41,531 nt of DNA, from positions 1 to 41,531 of the forward strand of contig NZ_BMPI01000045.1 of assembly GCF_014647515.1 (NCBI RefSeq), given 5' to 3'. Below, in pieces: positions 31,774 through 39,679 of this stretch. Position 1 is the first letter of the stretch; each line of letters begins with the position of its first letter. Source of the stretch: Dactylosporangium sucinum. Lineage in GTDB: Bacteria > Actinomycetota > Actinomycetes > Mycobacteriales > Micromonosporaceae. The notes below the pieces were generated by a model, which made no database searches, was not told where the DNA came from, and saw nothing but the letters and a program-made list of their open reading frames with translations. Position numbers and translations under genes: made by a program.

Positions 31774-33837
31774 CTAGCTGAGCGTCACGGACGTGTCGTC
31801 GATGACGAACGACGTCTGCAGCGAGGAGTCCTCGGTGCCCGTCCACTTGATGCTGACCGTCTGGCCGGCGAAGGCGCTGAGGCTGTAGGTCTTCAGCTGG
31901 TAGCCCGACGCCTTGTTGAGGTTCGACAGCGTCGCCAGCGTCGTCGAGCCGGCCGTGATGGTCAGCTTGTCGTACGCGGTGGTCGTCGTCGTCTCGGCCG
32001 AGTCGATGTGCACGTAGAAGCTCAGTGTCGCGTTGCACCCGGCGGGGATGGTCACCGACTGCGCGATCGACTCGGTGTGGGTCGAGCCGTAGCCGTCGAG
32101 CCACGAGCTGTAGGTGCCGCCGTGCGCCGCCTGGCCCTGGCTGGCCCACTGGCCGATGGTGCCGGTGGTGCCGGTCCAGTTCGCCGTGCCCGACTCGAAG
32201 CCCGGGTTGAGCAGCTTCTGGCCGGAGCAGCCACCGGTGGGCGGCGAGCTGCTGGTGGGCGGCGTGCTGGTGGGCGGGGTGGTGCCGCCGGTGCAGGTCG
32301 GGTCGCCCGACTGCGCCGGCACGCTGACGGCGTCCCACGCGGCCTTGACCGCGTTGAACTCGGTGCAGCTGCCCGGGTAGAGGTTCTTCGCCGCGGTCAG
32401 CGTCCAGGTGCGGTACTTCAGGTACGACGACGACGTGGTCTTCATCAGCATCGCGTTGTACATGATCTTGATGGCCTTCTGGATGCCGATGCCGGTGACC
32501 GTCGAGCTGTTGCAGGTCGAGCTGGACGGCTGGCCGCCACCGCCGGCGCTGCCCTGCGCGAGCAGGTAGAACCAGTGGTTGCCGGGGCCGGCCGCGGCGT
32601 GGACCTCGGTCGACGGGATGCTGCTGGAGTAGCAGTTCGGGTCGCCGGCGAGCGACGGGTTGTACATGTACCGGATCGGGCCGCTGCCGACCAGGTTGAT
32701 CTCCTCGCCGACCTGGTAGTCCGGCGGGTCGTTCGGGTTGTTCGCGAAGAACTCGGTGGCCGCGCCGAACGTGTCCGCGACGAACTCCTGGGTGCCGGAG
32801 CGCGAGATGCCGCCGGGGGTGTTGTCGTCGATGCCGTGGCCGAGCTCGTGGGCGACCACGTCGAGCGAGCTGATCCACTGGCCGGCCGTGTTCTTGCCGA
32901 TCTGGACCTGGGTGCCGTCGTAGTAGGCGTTCTGGTCGTTCAGCCCGACGCGGATCGGCCAGCCGCCGCCACTGCTGCTGAAGCCGGTGCGGCCCAGCCA
33001 CGACGAGAGCATCTGGGCCTCCTTCTGCGCCGCGTAGAGAGCGTCGACGCAGCCGGTCTCCCGGTTGGTGCCGGAGCCGTTGCCCCAGACGTCGTCGGAG
33101 CCGGAGAAGGTGGTGTTGCTCGCCGCGTCCTGGCAGGACAGGCCGGAGATGCTCGGGTCCTGCATGCGGTACGTGCTGCCGGACAGCGTCGTGTTGATCG
33201 TGACGCTGCCGACGATCCAGCCGGTGCCGGTGCCCTTCATGACCTTCTCGACCTTGTCGAGGACGGCGCCCGTGGCCGCGTCGACGTCCACGACGAGCCG
33301 GCTGGCGCCGTCCGCGCCGGTGCCGTTCAGCGTGGTCTCGTACGCGAGGCGGGGCGCGCCGTTGAGGGCGAACACCACCAGCTTCGTGCTCTCGACCTGG
33401 TTGACCTTGGTGAGCTGCTTGCCGGCGACAGCCTCGGCCTCCGCCTTGCTGAGCTTGGCCGCGGTCGAGATGTTGCCGATCGCCTGGGTCTGCGCGACGG
33501 AGGTGTACTTCGTCGCGCCCGCCTGGTCGGTGACGACGACGAAGTCGCCGCCCACGACGGGGAGGCCCTTGTAGGTGCGCTCGTACGCGATGTACTTCGC
33601 GCTGCCCGACGCGGTGACCGACTTCTGCACGTAGGCGTCGTCGGAGCTCGGGTGGAGGGCGCTGGGCTTGGACGCGACGAAGGCGTCGGCCTTCTGCACG
33701 GCGACGGCGTCAGCCACCGCCAGGCTTTCCGGCCCTGGTACTGGGGGCGAGGCTTGCACTGCCGCGGCGGTGCCGGCGGTGACCAGCCCGACCGCGAACA
33801 CTCCGGCCGCTGTAGCGAACCGTGGGGTGAACTTCAA
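31774..33837 (-). CDS. Secreted M4 (thermolysin-like) metalloprotease with a C-terminal binding domain
   Basis: A 687-residue extracellular zinc endopeptidase. A signal peptide (MKFTPRFATAAGVFAVGLVT..) leads into an FTP/PepSY-type propeptide (about 40-200), then the catalytic domain with HELGH (330-334, zinc ligands H330 and H334, base E331) and the third ligand E351 in QEFVADTFGAA. A Thr/Pro/Ser linker (about 535-552) joins a beta-sandwich domain (NPGFESGTANWTG...) resembling carbohydrate-binding or P-like modules, which may hold the enzyme on a substrate. I chose the TTG at 33837, which has AGAAGG 5 nt upstream and gives a normal signal peptide; a GTG at 33870 would add eleven residues. Confidence 0.9.
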   Translation of the reverse strand: MKFTPRFATAAGVFAVGLVTAGTAAAVQASPPVPGPESLAVADAVAVQKADAFVASKPSALHPSSDDAYVQKSVTASGSAKYIAYERTYKGLPVVGGDFVVVTDQAGATKYTSVAQTQAIGNISTAAKLSKAEAEAVAGKQLTKVNQVESTKLVVFALNGAPRLAYETTLNGTGADGASRLVVDVDAATGAVLDKVEKVMKGTGTGWIVGSVTINTTLSGSTYRMQDPSISGLSCQDAASNTTFSGSDDVWGNGSGTNRETGCVDALYAAQKEAQMLSSWLGRTGFSSSGGGWPIRVGLNDQNAYYDGTQVQIGKNTAGQWISSLDVVAHELGHGIDDNTPGGISRSGTQEFVADTFGAATEFFANNPNDPPDYQVGEEINLVGSGPIRYMYNPSLAGDPNCYSSSIPSTEVHAAAGPGNHWFYLLAQGSAGGGGQPSSSTCNSSTVTGIGIQKAIKIMYNAMLMKTTSSSYLKYRTWTLTAAKNLYPGSCTEFNAVKAAWDAVSVPAQSGDPTCTGGTTPPTSTPPTSSSPPTGGCSGQKLLNPGFESGTANWTGTTGTIGQWASQGQAAHGGTYSSWLDGYGSTHTESIAQSVTIPAGCNATLSFYVHIDSAETTTTTAYDKLTITAGSTTLATLSNLNKASGYQLKTYSLSAFAGQTVSIKWTGTEDSSLQTSFVIDDTSVTLS

Positions 33838-33842
33838 GGGTG

Positions 33843-33848
33843 CCTTCT
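33843..33848 (-). promoter_or_regulatory. Ribosome binding site supporting a TTG start
   Basis: AGAAGG on the minus strand, 5 nt before the TTG at 33837 of the metalloprotease. The same pairing (an AGAAGG-type site before TTG-AAG) occurs at the oxidoreductase start at 5452. Confidence 0.55.
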
Positions 33849-33932
33849 TTCCAGCAACGACGCACACCACCGGGGAATGTCTTGGGTGACGGGTGCGCCG
33901 GAACCAATACCGACACGCGGAAGCCGAGGGGT

Positions 33933-33965
33933 GGCCGGCCGGCGTGCGCGCCGATTCGGCCGGCC
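33933..33965. repeat. Inverted repeat of GGCCGGCC
   Basis: Two copies of the self-complementary octamer GGCCGGCC (33933-33940 and 33958-33965), 17 nt apart, in the protease upstream region. It could form a stem in the 5' leader or be a protein-binding site; no evidence separates these. Confidence 0.5.
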
Positions 33966-34158
33966 TGACTCATCGACTTATGGCGATGCCAGGACGATCA
34001 CACATCCGGGAATCCTTGGACAAGGGTCGATACCCGCTGGCCACCCTCGCCCCCACCCTGTACTTCAGGGGTGGAAACGTCCCGGAAATCTCGCGCTCCG
34101 TAGATCTCGACCCGGCCCGGCGACTACGCGTCGTTAACTTTTAACTCGGCGCGTGGGG

Positions 34159-34164
34159 TAAGTT
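34159..34164 (+). promoter_or_regulatory. -10 box for a leaderless transcript
   Basis: TAAGTT ends 8 nt before the GTG at 34173, inside an AT-richer stretch and with no ribosome site upstream of the polyamine synthase-like gene. Confidence 0.5.
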
Positions 34165-34172
34165 GATCGATC

Positions 34173-35606
34173 GTGGGTGACGAATCGATCGATGCCGTGG
34201 CCGCACTCGTCGCCGAGGCCGGGGTGGGCGCGCGGCGGATCCGGGAGGTCGTCGCCCGGCTGACCGAACCGCCCGCGCCCTCCCTCGACGACCTGGTCCG
34301 GGACTTCGCGGTGCCCCGCCGGACCGTCGAGGCGCTGCTGCGCGCCGCCGGGCCCGACCTGCACGAGGGCCTGCTGCCCCAGGTGTACCGCCACCGCCTG
34401 GACCTCGACGCCCTGCACCGGCCGCGCCCGGTCCCCGAGATGGCCCGGCTCGTCGCGGACGCGCCCGCCGCCGACCGCAACCTCGACCACGTCTCGGCGA
34501 CCGCGCACACCGCGGCCCGCCGGGCGGTGTGGCTCGACGAGACGTTCGACCTGACCGGCGCCCACCTCGTCTGCGTCGGCGACCACGACCTCACCTCGCT
34601 CGCCGTGCGCCAGGTCAACCCCGGCCTGCGGGTCACCGTGGTCGACGTCGACGAGCGGCTGCTGGAGTACATCGCCGGTCGCGACCCGGCCGTCGAGTGC
34701 TGGCACGCCGACCTGCGCTTCGGCCTGCCGCCGGTCGTCGCGGGCAGCGCCGACCTGGTGTTCACCGACCCGCCGTACACGCCCGAGGGCGTCCAGCTGT
34801 TCCTCGGCCGGGGCGCGCAGGCGCTCGGCGACCGGGCCAACGGGCGGCTCGTCATGGCCTACGGCTTCAGCCCGCTGACCCCCGCCCTCGGCCTCAAGGT
34901 GCAGCGCGCGGTGCTCGACCTCGACCTGGCGATCGAGGCGATCCTGCCGGCCTTCAACCGCTACCACGGGGCCCAGGCCGTCGGCAGCGCCAGCGACCTC
35001 TACGTGTGCCGGCCGACCGCGGGCACCTGGCCGGCCCTGGAGAAGCGCCTGGCCCGCACGGCCGTCAACATCTACACGCACGGCGGCCACTCCCTGGAGG
35101 GCCGCGCGACCCGGTCGCCGGCCGAGCTGTTCGGCGGCGGGCCGGCCGGGAAAGCGGAACGGGCCGACGTCGACCTGACCGGCGACCCGGGGCCGTGGCT
35201 GCTGCGGGCGCTGCTCGCGGTCAACGCCGAGCGGCTCACGCTGCTCGTGCCGAACCGGCACCCCGACCTGGCCGACGCCGCCGGGCAGGCCGCGCTGCGG
35301 GAGCTCGTCGCGGCGAAGTACCTGCTGCGGTACCGCCGGAGCACCCCGGGCCCGGAGCACGCCGTCGTCGAGGCGAGCGCGGCGCCCGGCGACCACGGCG
35401 CGGCCGGCTGGCTGCTCACGCACGCGCACGGCAAGCTCGGCAACGTGCTGCGGGAGGCCCTCGTGCAGGGCAGCGGCGGGACCCTCACCAAGAACGAGGC
35501 GCGGGCGGCGGCGGCCGGCCTCGTCGCCCGCCCGGCGCACCTCGACGCCCGGCTGCTCGACCTGCCCCGCACCGCGGTACGAGATGTGCTGCAATCACTG
35601 CGATGA
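34173..35606 (+). CDS. Bis-aminopropyl spermidine synthase (BpsA)-family protein
   Basis: A 477-residue putative aminopropyltransferase. A winged-helix-like head (1-75) is followed by a Rossmann core whose motifs follow archaeal BpsA (DUF43): CVGDHDLTSLA (134-144), VVDVDERLLEYI (156-167), WHADLR (177-182) and the catalytic-loop motif FTDPPYTPEG (197-206). In archaea BpsA transfers aminopropyl groups from decarboxylated SAM to spermidine to make branched polyamines. About 150 residues (330-477) extend beyond the archaeal enzyme. The GTG at 34173 fits a leaderless start. The stop overlaps the MFS transporter ATG (ATGA). Whether this bacterium makes branched polyamines is unknown; a different acceptor is possible. 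Confidence 0.85.
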   Translation: MGDESIDAVAALVAEAGVGARRIREVVARLTEPPAPSLDDLVRDFAVPRRTVEALLRAAGPDLHEGLLPQVYRHRLDLDALHRPRPVPEMARLVADAPAADRNLDHVSATAHTAARRAVWLDETFDLTGAHLVCVGDHDLTSLAVRQVNPGLRVTVVDVDERLLEYIAGRDPAVECWHADLRFGLPPVVAGSADLVFTDPPYTPEGVQLFLGRGAQALGDRANGRLVMAYGFSPLTPALGLKVQRAVLDLDLAIEAILPAFNRYHGAQAVGSASDLYVCRPTAGTWPALEKRLARTAVNIYTHGGHSLEGRATRSPAELFGGGPAGKAERADVDLTGDPGPWLLRALLAVNAERLTLLVPNRHPDLADAAGQAALRELVAAKYLLRYRRSTPGPEHAVVEASAAPGDHGAAGWLLTHAHGKLGNVLREALVQGSGGTLTKNEARAAAAGLVARPAHLDARLLDLPRTAVRDVLQSLR

Positions 35607-36778
35607 ATCGCAGCTTCGCCGCGTTCCTGTCCGCCCAGACCCTCTCGGCGTTCGGTGACGCGATCTCCCTCGTCGCGGTGCCGCTGCTGATCCTGCGCGG
35701 CGGCGGGACGGTCGGCCAGGTCGGCGCCGTGACCGGGCTGAGCGCCCTGGCCACGCTGCTCACCGGGATCTTCGCCGGGCACGTCGCCGACCGCTTCGAC
35801 CGCAAGCTGCTGCTGCGGCTCTGCGACGTCGCGCGCTGCGGGCTGTACGCGGCGATCCCGCTCACCGGCGGCCCGCTGTGGCTGGTCCTCACCGTGGTGC
35901 CGCTCGCCGCCGTGTTCTCGATGCTCTTCCAGGTCACCTACGTGACCGTGGTGCCGGGCCTGGTGCCGGTCGACCGGATCACCGAGGCCAACGGGCGGCT
36001 CTACAGCGCCTACGCCGTGGCCGCCCTGGCCGGGCCGGCGGTGGCGGGCTTCCTGTCCGGCCTGACCAGCCCGGCGGCGGCGATCGCCGTCGACGCCGGC
36101 ACGTTCGCGCTGTCGGCGGCCCTGCTGTCGTTCGTGCGGATGCGGCCGGTCCCGCCGGTGCCGGACTCCGGCGGGCTCGCCGCGGGCGTGCGGTTCATCC
36201 GGCACCACCCGGTCCTGCTGCCGCTCACCGTCCTGCTCACCGTGGTCCTGGCGGTGACCAGCGCGCTCGACGACGTCGTGATCTACCACCTCACGCACGA
36301 TCTCCGGCAGCCCGACGGTGTCGTCGGCACCGTCATGACCGCCGCGGTCGTCGGGTCGCTCGTCGCCTCGATGGTCGTGGCGTGGCTGCGCCGGCGGGCC
36401 GGCTTCGGGCCGCTGTGGATCGGCGCCTACACGCTCGCCGGGCTGTGCGTGGCGGCGGTCGGGTTCAGCCGGCAGGTGGCGGTCGTCGCGGTGCTGGCCG
36501 CGGTCGTGCTGCTGTGCTCGGGGGTGGCCGGGATCGCGTCGATGTCGCTGCGCCAGGAGGTGACGCCGGCGCACCTGCTCGGGCGGGTCACCGCGGCGTT
36601 CTGGACGCTCCAGCTCACCCTGGCGCCGCTGGGCGCGGCCGGCCTCACCGCCGCGGCGGGGCAGTGGGGCGTCCCGGCGACCCTGGCCGCGGGCGGCGCG
36701 GCGGTGACCCTGACCGCGCTGTCGGCCCTGTTCACGCCGATGCGCCGAACAGTGCCGCCGCCGCCTCCTCCCACATAG
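35603..36778 (+). CDS. MFS transporter (DHA-type exporter-like)
   Basis: A 391-residue integral membrane protein with about ten to twelve helices. It begins MNRSFAAFLSAQTLSAFGDA and carries the MFS loop 2-3 motif GHVADRFDRKLLLR (about 59-72), as in enterobactin/macrolide exporter-like members. Its ATG overlaps the stop of the BpsA-like gene, so the two are one operon; export of a polyamine-related product is a context inference. The 3' end overlaps the TetR gene on the other strand by 47 bp. Confidence 0.9.
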   Translation: MNRSFAAFLSAQTLSAFGDAISLVAVPLLILRGGGTVGQVGAVTGLSALATLLTGIFAGHVADRFDRKLLLRLCDVARCGLYAAIPLTGGPLWLVLTVVPLAAVFSMLFQVTYVTVVPGLVPVDRITEANGRLYSAYAVAALAGPAVAGFLSGLTSPAAAIAVDAGTFALSAALLSFVRMRPVPPVPDSGGLAAGVRFIRHHPVLLPLTVLLTVVLAVTSALDDVVIYHLTHDLRQPDGVVGTVMTAAVVGSLVASMVVAWLRRRAGFGPLWIGAYTLAGLCVAAVGFSRQVAVVAVLAAVVLLCSGVAGIASMSLRQEVTPAHLLGRVTAAFWTLQLTLAPLGAAGLTAAAGQWGVPATLAAGGAAVTLTALSALFTPMRRTVPPPPPPT

Positions 36779-37334
36779 CCACCAGGTCGTAGGTGCCTGG
36801 GTCGCGCAGCCACACCAGCTGCAGCCCGTCCATCGTGGCCATGACCAGCCGCGCGAGCGCTTCCGGGTCGGCGCACGCGCCCTCGGCCGCATCGGCGAGC
36901 GCGTCGAGCACCGTGCGCTGGCGGGCGACGAAGTAGTCGTGCGCCGGGTGGTCGGGGGCGAGCGACTCCGCCGCGAGCACGGCGAACAGCCGCACGATCT
37001 CCGGCTGCGCGGCGTTGCGGCGCACGAGGGCCGCGCACAGCTCGCGCAGGCCCGCCTCCTCGGGCGGCACGCCCAGCGCCGCCTCCAGCGAGCGCCCGTC
37101 CTCCGCGTCGCGGTGCTCCAGCACCGCCACGAGCAGCCCGTCCTTGGAGCCGACGTGGTGCAGCAGCCCGGGCACGGTGAGGCCGCAGTCGTCGGCGACG
37201 TCCTGCATCGACAGGCCCCAGAACCCGCGCTCGGCGACCAGCGCGGTGGCCGCCGCGATGATCCGTTCCCGCCGCTGCGCCGCGGGCAGGCGGGAGCGCT
37301 CCCGCCGTCCGCCCCTTGCCGGTCCGTCCCGCAC
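36732..37334 (-). CDS. TetR-family transcriptional repressor
   Basis: A 200-residue repressor. The N-terminal helix-turn-helix (about 19-65) reads RRERIIAAATALVAERGFWG, LSMQDVADDCGLTVPGLLHH; the helical remainder is the ligand-binding/dimerisation domain. The GTG at 37334 lies 6 nt after a TACCGT box, suggesting a leaderless mRNA. It is divergent from the GH3 glucosidase gene (55 bp between starts), whose leader holds a palindrome over the ribosome site, so it most likely represses that gene and perhaps itself. Its last 47 bp overlap the MFS gene. Confidence 0.92.
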   Translation of the reverse strand: MRDGPARGGRRERSRLPAAQRRERIIAAATALVAERGFWGLSMQDVADDCGLTVPGLLHHVGSKDGLLVAVLEHRDAEDGRSLEAALGVPPEEAGLRELCAALVRRNAAQPEIVRLFAVLAAESLAPDHPAHDYFVARQRTVLDALADAAEGACADPEALARLVMATMDGLQLVWLRDPGTYDLVAMWEEAAAALFGASA

Positions 37335-37340
37335 AGGGCT

Positions 37341-37346
37341 ACGGTA
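37341..37346 (-). promoter_or_regulatory. -10 box for a leaderless transcript
   Basis: TACCGT on the minus strand ends 6 nt before the GTG at 37334 of the TetR gene. Confidence 0.5.
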
Positions 37347-37360
37347 CGCGATAGTTACTA

Positions 37361-37380
37361 CTTACTAGGTGCTAGGTAAG
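37361..37380. promoter_or_regulatory. Putative TetR operator
   Basis: CTTACTAG (37361-37368), GTG, CTAGGTAAG (37372-37380): the arms are complementary apart from one extra base. The right arm runs into the AAGGAG ribosome site (37378-37383) of the GH3 gene, so a bound protein could block its expression. The CTAGGT unit is also repeated directly (TACTAGGT, GCTAGGT). Confidence 0.5.
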
Positions 37381-37389
37381 GAGTGCCGG

Positions 37390-39549
37390 GTGAACCTCGA
37401 GGAGAAGGCCGCGCTCACCAGCGGCAGCAGCTTCTGGCGCACCAAGGCGGTCGCCGGCCTGCCGGACGTCATGCTCACCGACGGCCCGCACGGCGTGCGC
37501 AAGCAGCTCACCGGGGCCGACCACCTCGGCATCCTGGCCAGCGAGGCGTCGACCTGCTTCCCGCCCGCGGTCGCGCTCGGCTCGACCTGGGACCCCGACC
37601 TCGCCCGGCGCGTCGGCGAGGCGCTCGGCGACGAGTCGCGGGCCATGGACGTGTCGGTGCTGCTGGGCCCCGGCATCAACCTCAAGCGGCACCCGCTCGG
37701 CGGGCGCAACTTCGAGTACCTCTCCGAGGACCCGCTGCTCACCGGCGTGCTCGCCGTCGAGTGGGTGCGCGGCCTGCAGAGCCGCGAGGTCGGCGCGTCG
37801 CTCAAGCACTTCGCGATCAACAGCCAGGAGACCGACCGGATGCGGGTCAGCGCCGACGTCGACGAGCGGACGCTGCGCGAGCTGTACCTGCGCGCGTTCC
37901 AGCGGGTCGTCCAGCAGGCCGGGCCGTGGACCGTCATGTGCTCGTACAACCGGATCAACGGCGTCCACGCCTCCCAGCACCACTGGCTGCTCACCGAGGT
38001 GCTGCGCGGCGAGTGGGGCTACGAGGGCGTGGTCGTGTCCGACTGGGGCGCCGTCGTCGACCGGGTCGCCGCCGTCCGGGCCGGCCTCGACCTCACCATG
38101 CCGGGCCCCGACCCGGCCGGCGACCGGGCGCTGGTCGCCACCGGCGGGTCGCCCGAGCTCGACGCCGCCGCCGAGCGGGTCGCGGCGCTCGTCCGGCGGG
38201 CGGCGGCCGCCCGCGGGTCGTTCTCGTACGACGCCGACGCCCACCACGCGCTCGCCCGCGAGGTCGCCGGGCGGGGCATCGTGCTGCTGAAGAACGACGG
38301 CGGGGTGCTGCCGCTGGCCGGGGACGCGTCGATCGCGGTGCTCGGTGAGCAGGCGCGGACGCCGCGGTACCAAGGGGGAGGCAGCTCGCAGATCACCCCG
38401 ACCCGGCTCGACACCGCGCTCGGCGAGATCACCCGGCTGGCCGGCGGCCCCGTCACGTTCGCGCCCGGCTACGACGACGTCGAGGCGGCCGTCGCGCTCG
38501 CCCGCGAGGCGTCGGTCGCGGTGGTGTTCGCCGGCACCGAGCGGGAGACCGAGGGCTCCGACCGCGACTCGTGGGACCTGCCCGCCGCGCACGTCGAGCT
38601 CATCACCCGGGTCGCCGCGGCCAACCCGCGCACCGTCGTCGTGCTGTCCAACGGCGCGGTCGTGCGCACCACGCCGTGGGACGCCGCCGTCCCCGCGCTC
38701 GTCGAGGGCTGGCTGCTCGGGCAGGCCGGCGGCGGCGCGATCGCCGACGTGCTGTTCGGCCGGGTCAACCCCTCCGGCCGGCTGGCCGAGACGATCCCGC
38801 TGCGGCTGGCGGACCACCCGGCGTTCCTGGACTGGCCCGGCGAGCAGGGCCACGTCCGGTACGGCGAGGGCGTGCACGTCGGCTACCGCGCGTTCGACGC
38901 GCGGGAGCAGGCGGTGGCGTATCCGTTCGGCTTCGGCCTCTCCTACACCACGTTCGCCTACGGCCCGGCGGCCGTCACGGTGGACGACGGCGGGGTGACG
39001 GTCCGGGTCACCGTCACGAACACGGGCACGCGGGACGGCCGCGAGGTGATCCAGGTGTACTGCGGGAAGCCCGCGTCGCGGGTCCGCCGTCCACCGCGGG
39101 AGCTGCGCGGGTTCGCCAACGTGCTCATCGCTGCCGGCGCGTCGGCCGACGTCTCGGTGTTCGTGCCGTTCGACGACCTGGCCTACTGGGACGTCGACCT
39201 CGGTCGCTGGGTCGTCGAGCCGGGCGACTACGAGTTCTCGGTCGGCTCCTCCTCGCGCGACCTGCACGCTTCCGCGTCCGTCACGCTCGCCGGCGACGAC
39301 GAGCGGCGGCCGCTGACCGCGGAGTCGACGATCGCCGAGTGGCTCGCCGACCCGCACGGCGCGCCGCTGCTCGGCGAGCTGTTCGCCGCGATGGCGACCG
39401 AGGGCGGCGGGGCGATGGCGGCGACCGCCGCCGACCCGGAGATGTTCGCGATGATGGCGAACATGCCGCTGTCCCGGCTGGCCGCGTTCGCGGGGGAGCG
39501 GTTCGCCGGGCAGACCCTGGCCAAGCTGGTCGAGGCGGCCAACCCGTAG
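37390..39549 (+). CDS. GH3-family beta-glucosidase
   Basis: A 719-residue cytosolic glycoside hydrolase without a signal peptide. The (alpha/beta)8 domain carries LTDGPHGVRKQ (29-39), KRHPLGGRNFEY (99-110), KHFAINSQE (139-147) and the nucleophile D218 in VVVSDWG. The second domain (about 285-500) begins GIVLLKNDGGVLPL and includes PRYQGGGSSQ. A fibronectin-III-like domain follows (about 535-640), then a helical tail of about 70 residues rich in Met and Ala that is not usual for the family. The GTG at 37390 has AAGGAG 6 nt upstream. It would cleave imported beta-glucosides or oligosaccharides. A divergent TetR gene probably controls it. Confidence 0.94.
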   Translation: MNLEEKAALTSGSSFWRTKAVAGLPDVMLTDGPHGVRKQLTGADHLGILASEASTCFPPAVALGSTWDPDLARRVGEALGDESRAMDVSVLLGPGINLKRHPLGGRNFEYLSEDPLLTGVLAVEWVRGLQSREVGASLKHFAINSQETDRMRVSADVDERTLRELYLRAFQRVVQQAGPWTVMCSYNRINGVHASQHHWLLTEVLRGEWGYEGVVVSDWGAVVDRVAAVRAGLDLTMPGPDPAGDRALVATGGSPELDAAAERVAALVRRAAAARGSFSYDADAHHALAREVAGRGIVLLKNDGGVLPLAGDASIAVLGEQARTPRYQGGGSSQITPTRLDTALGEITRLAGGPVTFAPGYDDVEAAVALAREASVAVVFAGTERETEGSDRDSWDLPAAHVELITRVAAANPRTVVVLSNGAVVRTTPWDAAVPALVEGWLLGQAGGGAIADVLFGRVNPSGRLAETIPLRLADHPAFLDWPGEQGHVRYGEGVHVGYRAFDAREQAVAYPFGFGLSYTTFAYGPAAVTVDDGGVTVRVTVTNTGTRDGREVIQVYCGKPASRVRRPPRELRGFANVLIAAGASADVSVFVPFDDLAYWDVDLGRWVVEPGDYEFSVGSSSRDLHASASVTLAGDDERRPLTAESTIAEWLADPHGAPLLGELFAAMATEGGGAMAATAADPEMFAMMANMPLSRLAAFAGERFAGQTLAKLVEAANP

Positions 39550-39613
39550 GCGCCGGGCAGGGCCGCGCCGGGCTCGCGGACGTGCCGGCGCTCTGGGGCC
39601 CGGGGTAGCGCCT

Positions 39614-39639
39614 GCTATACCTTCGATCGGGTACCTAGC
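39614..39639. repeat. Interrupted palindrome before the ABC permease
   Basis: GCTATACC (39614-39621) faces GGTACCTAGC (39630-39639); the arms agree except for two extra bases. The right arm contains TACCTAG, the complement of CTAGGTA found in the putative TetR operator at 37372-37378. The remainder of 39550-39666 shows no gene. Confidence 0.4.
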
Positions 39640-39666
39640 CGGATGGTTTGCCGCCGGCCGGTTTCC

Positions 39667-39672
39667 TAGCGT
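39667..39672 (+). promoter_or_regulatory. -10 box for a leaderless transcript
   Basis: TAGCGT ends 7 nt before a GTG (39680) and 10 nt before the ATG (39683), with no ribosome site. This spacing favours the GTG as start of the ABC permease. Confidence 0.4.
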
Positions 39673-39679
39673 CGACGGT

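Larger units (their letters stand above)
33838..34158. other. Intergenic region upstream of the protease
   Basis: About 320 bp without a convincing gene. It must hold the protease promoter on the minus strand, but I cannot pick -35/-10 boxes with confidence. The only clear structure is the GGCCGGCC inverted repeat at 33933-33965. G+C is visibly lower than in the flanking genes. I looked for a riboswitch such as the c-di-AMP class and saw no convincing core. Confidence 0.5.

Noticed and set aside
33838..34158. Possible riboswitch in the protease leader
   Set aside because: GGC-rich stems are present but I found no conserved core of any class I know.
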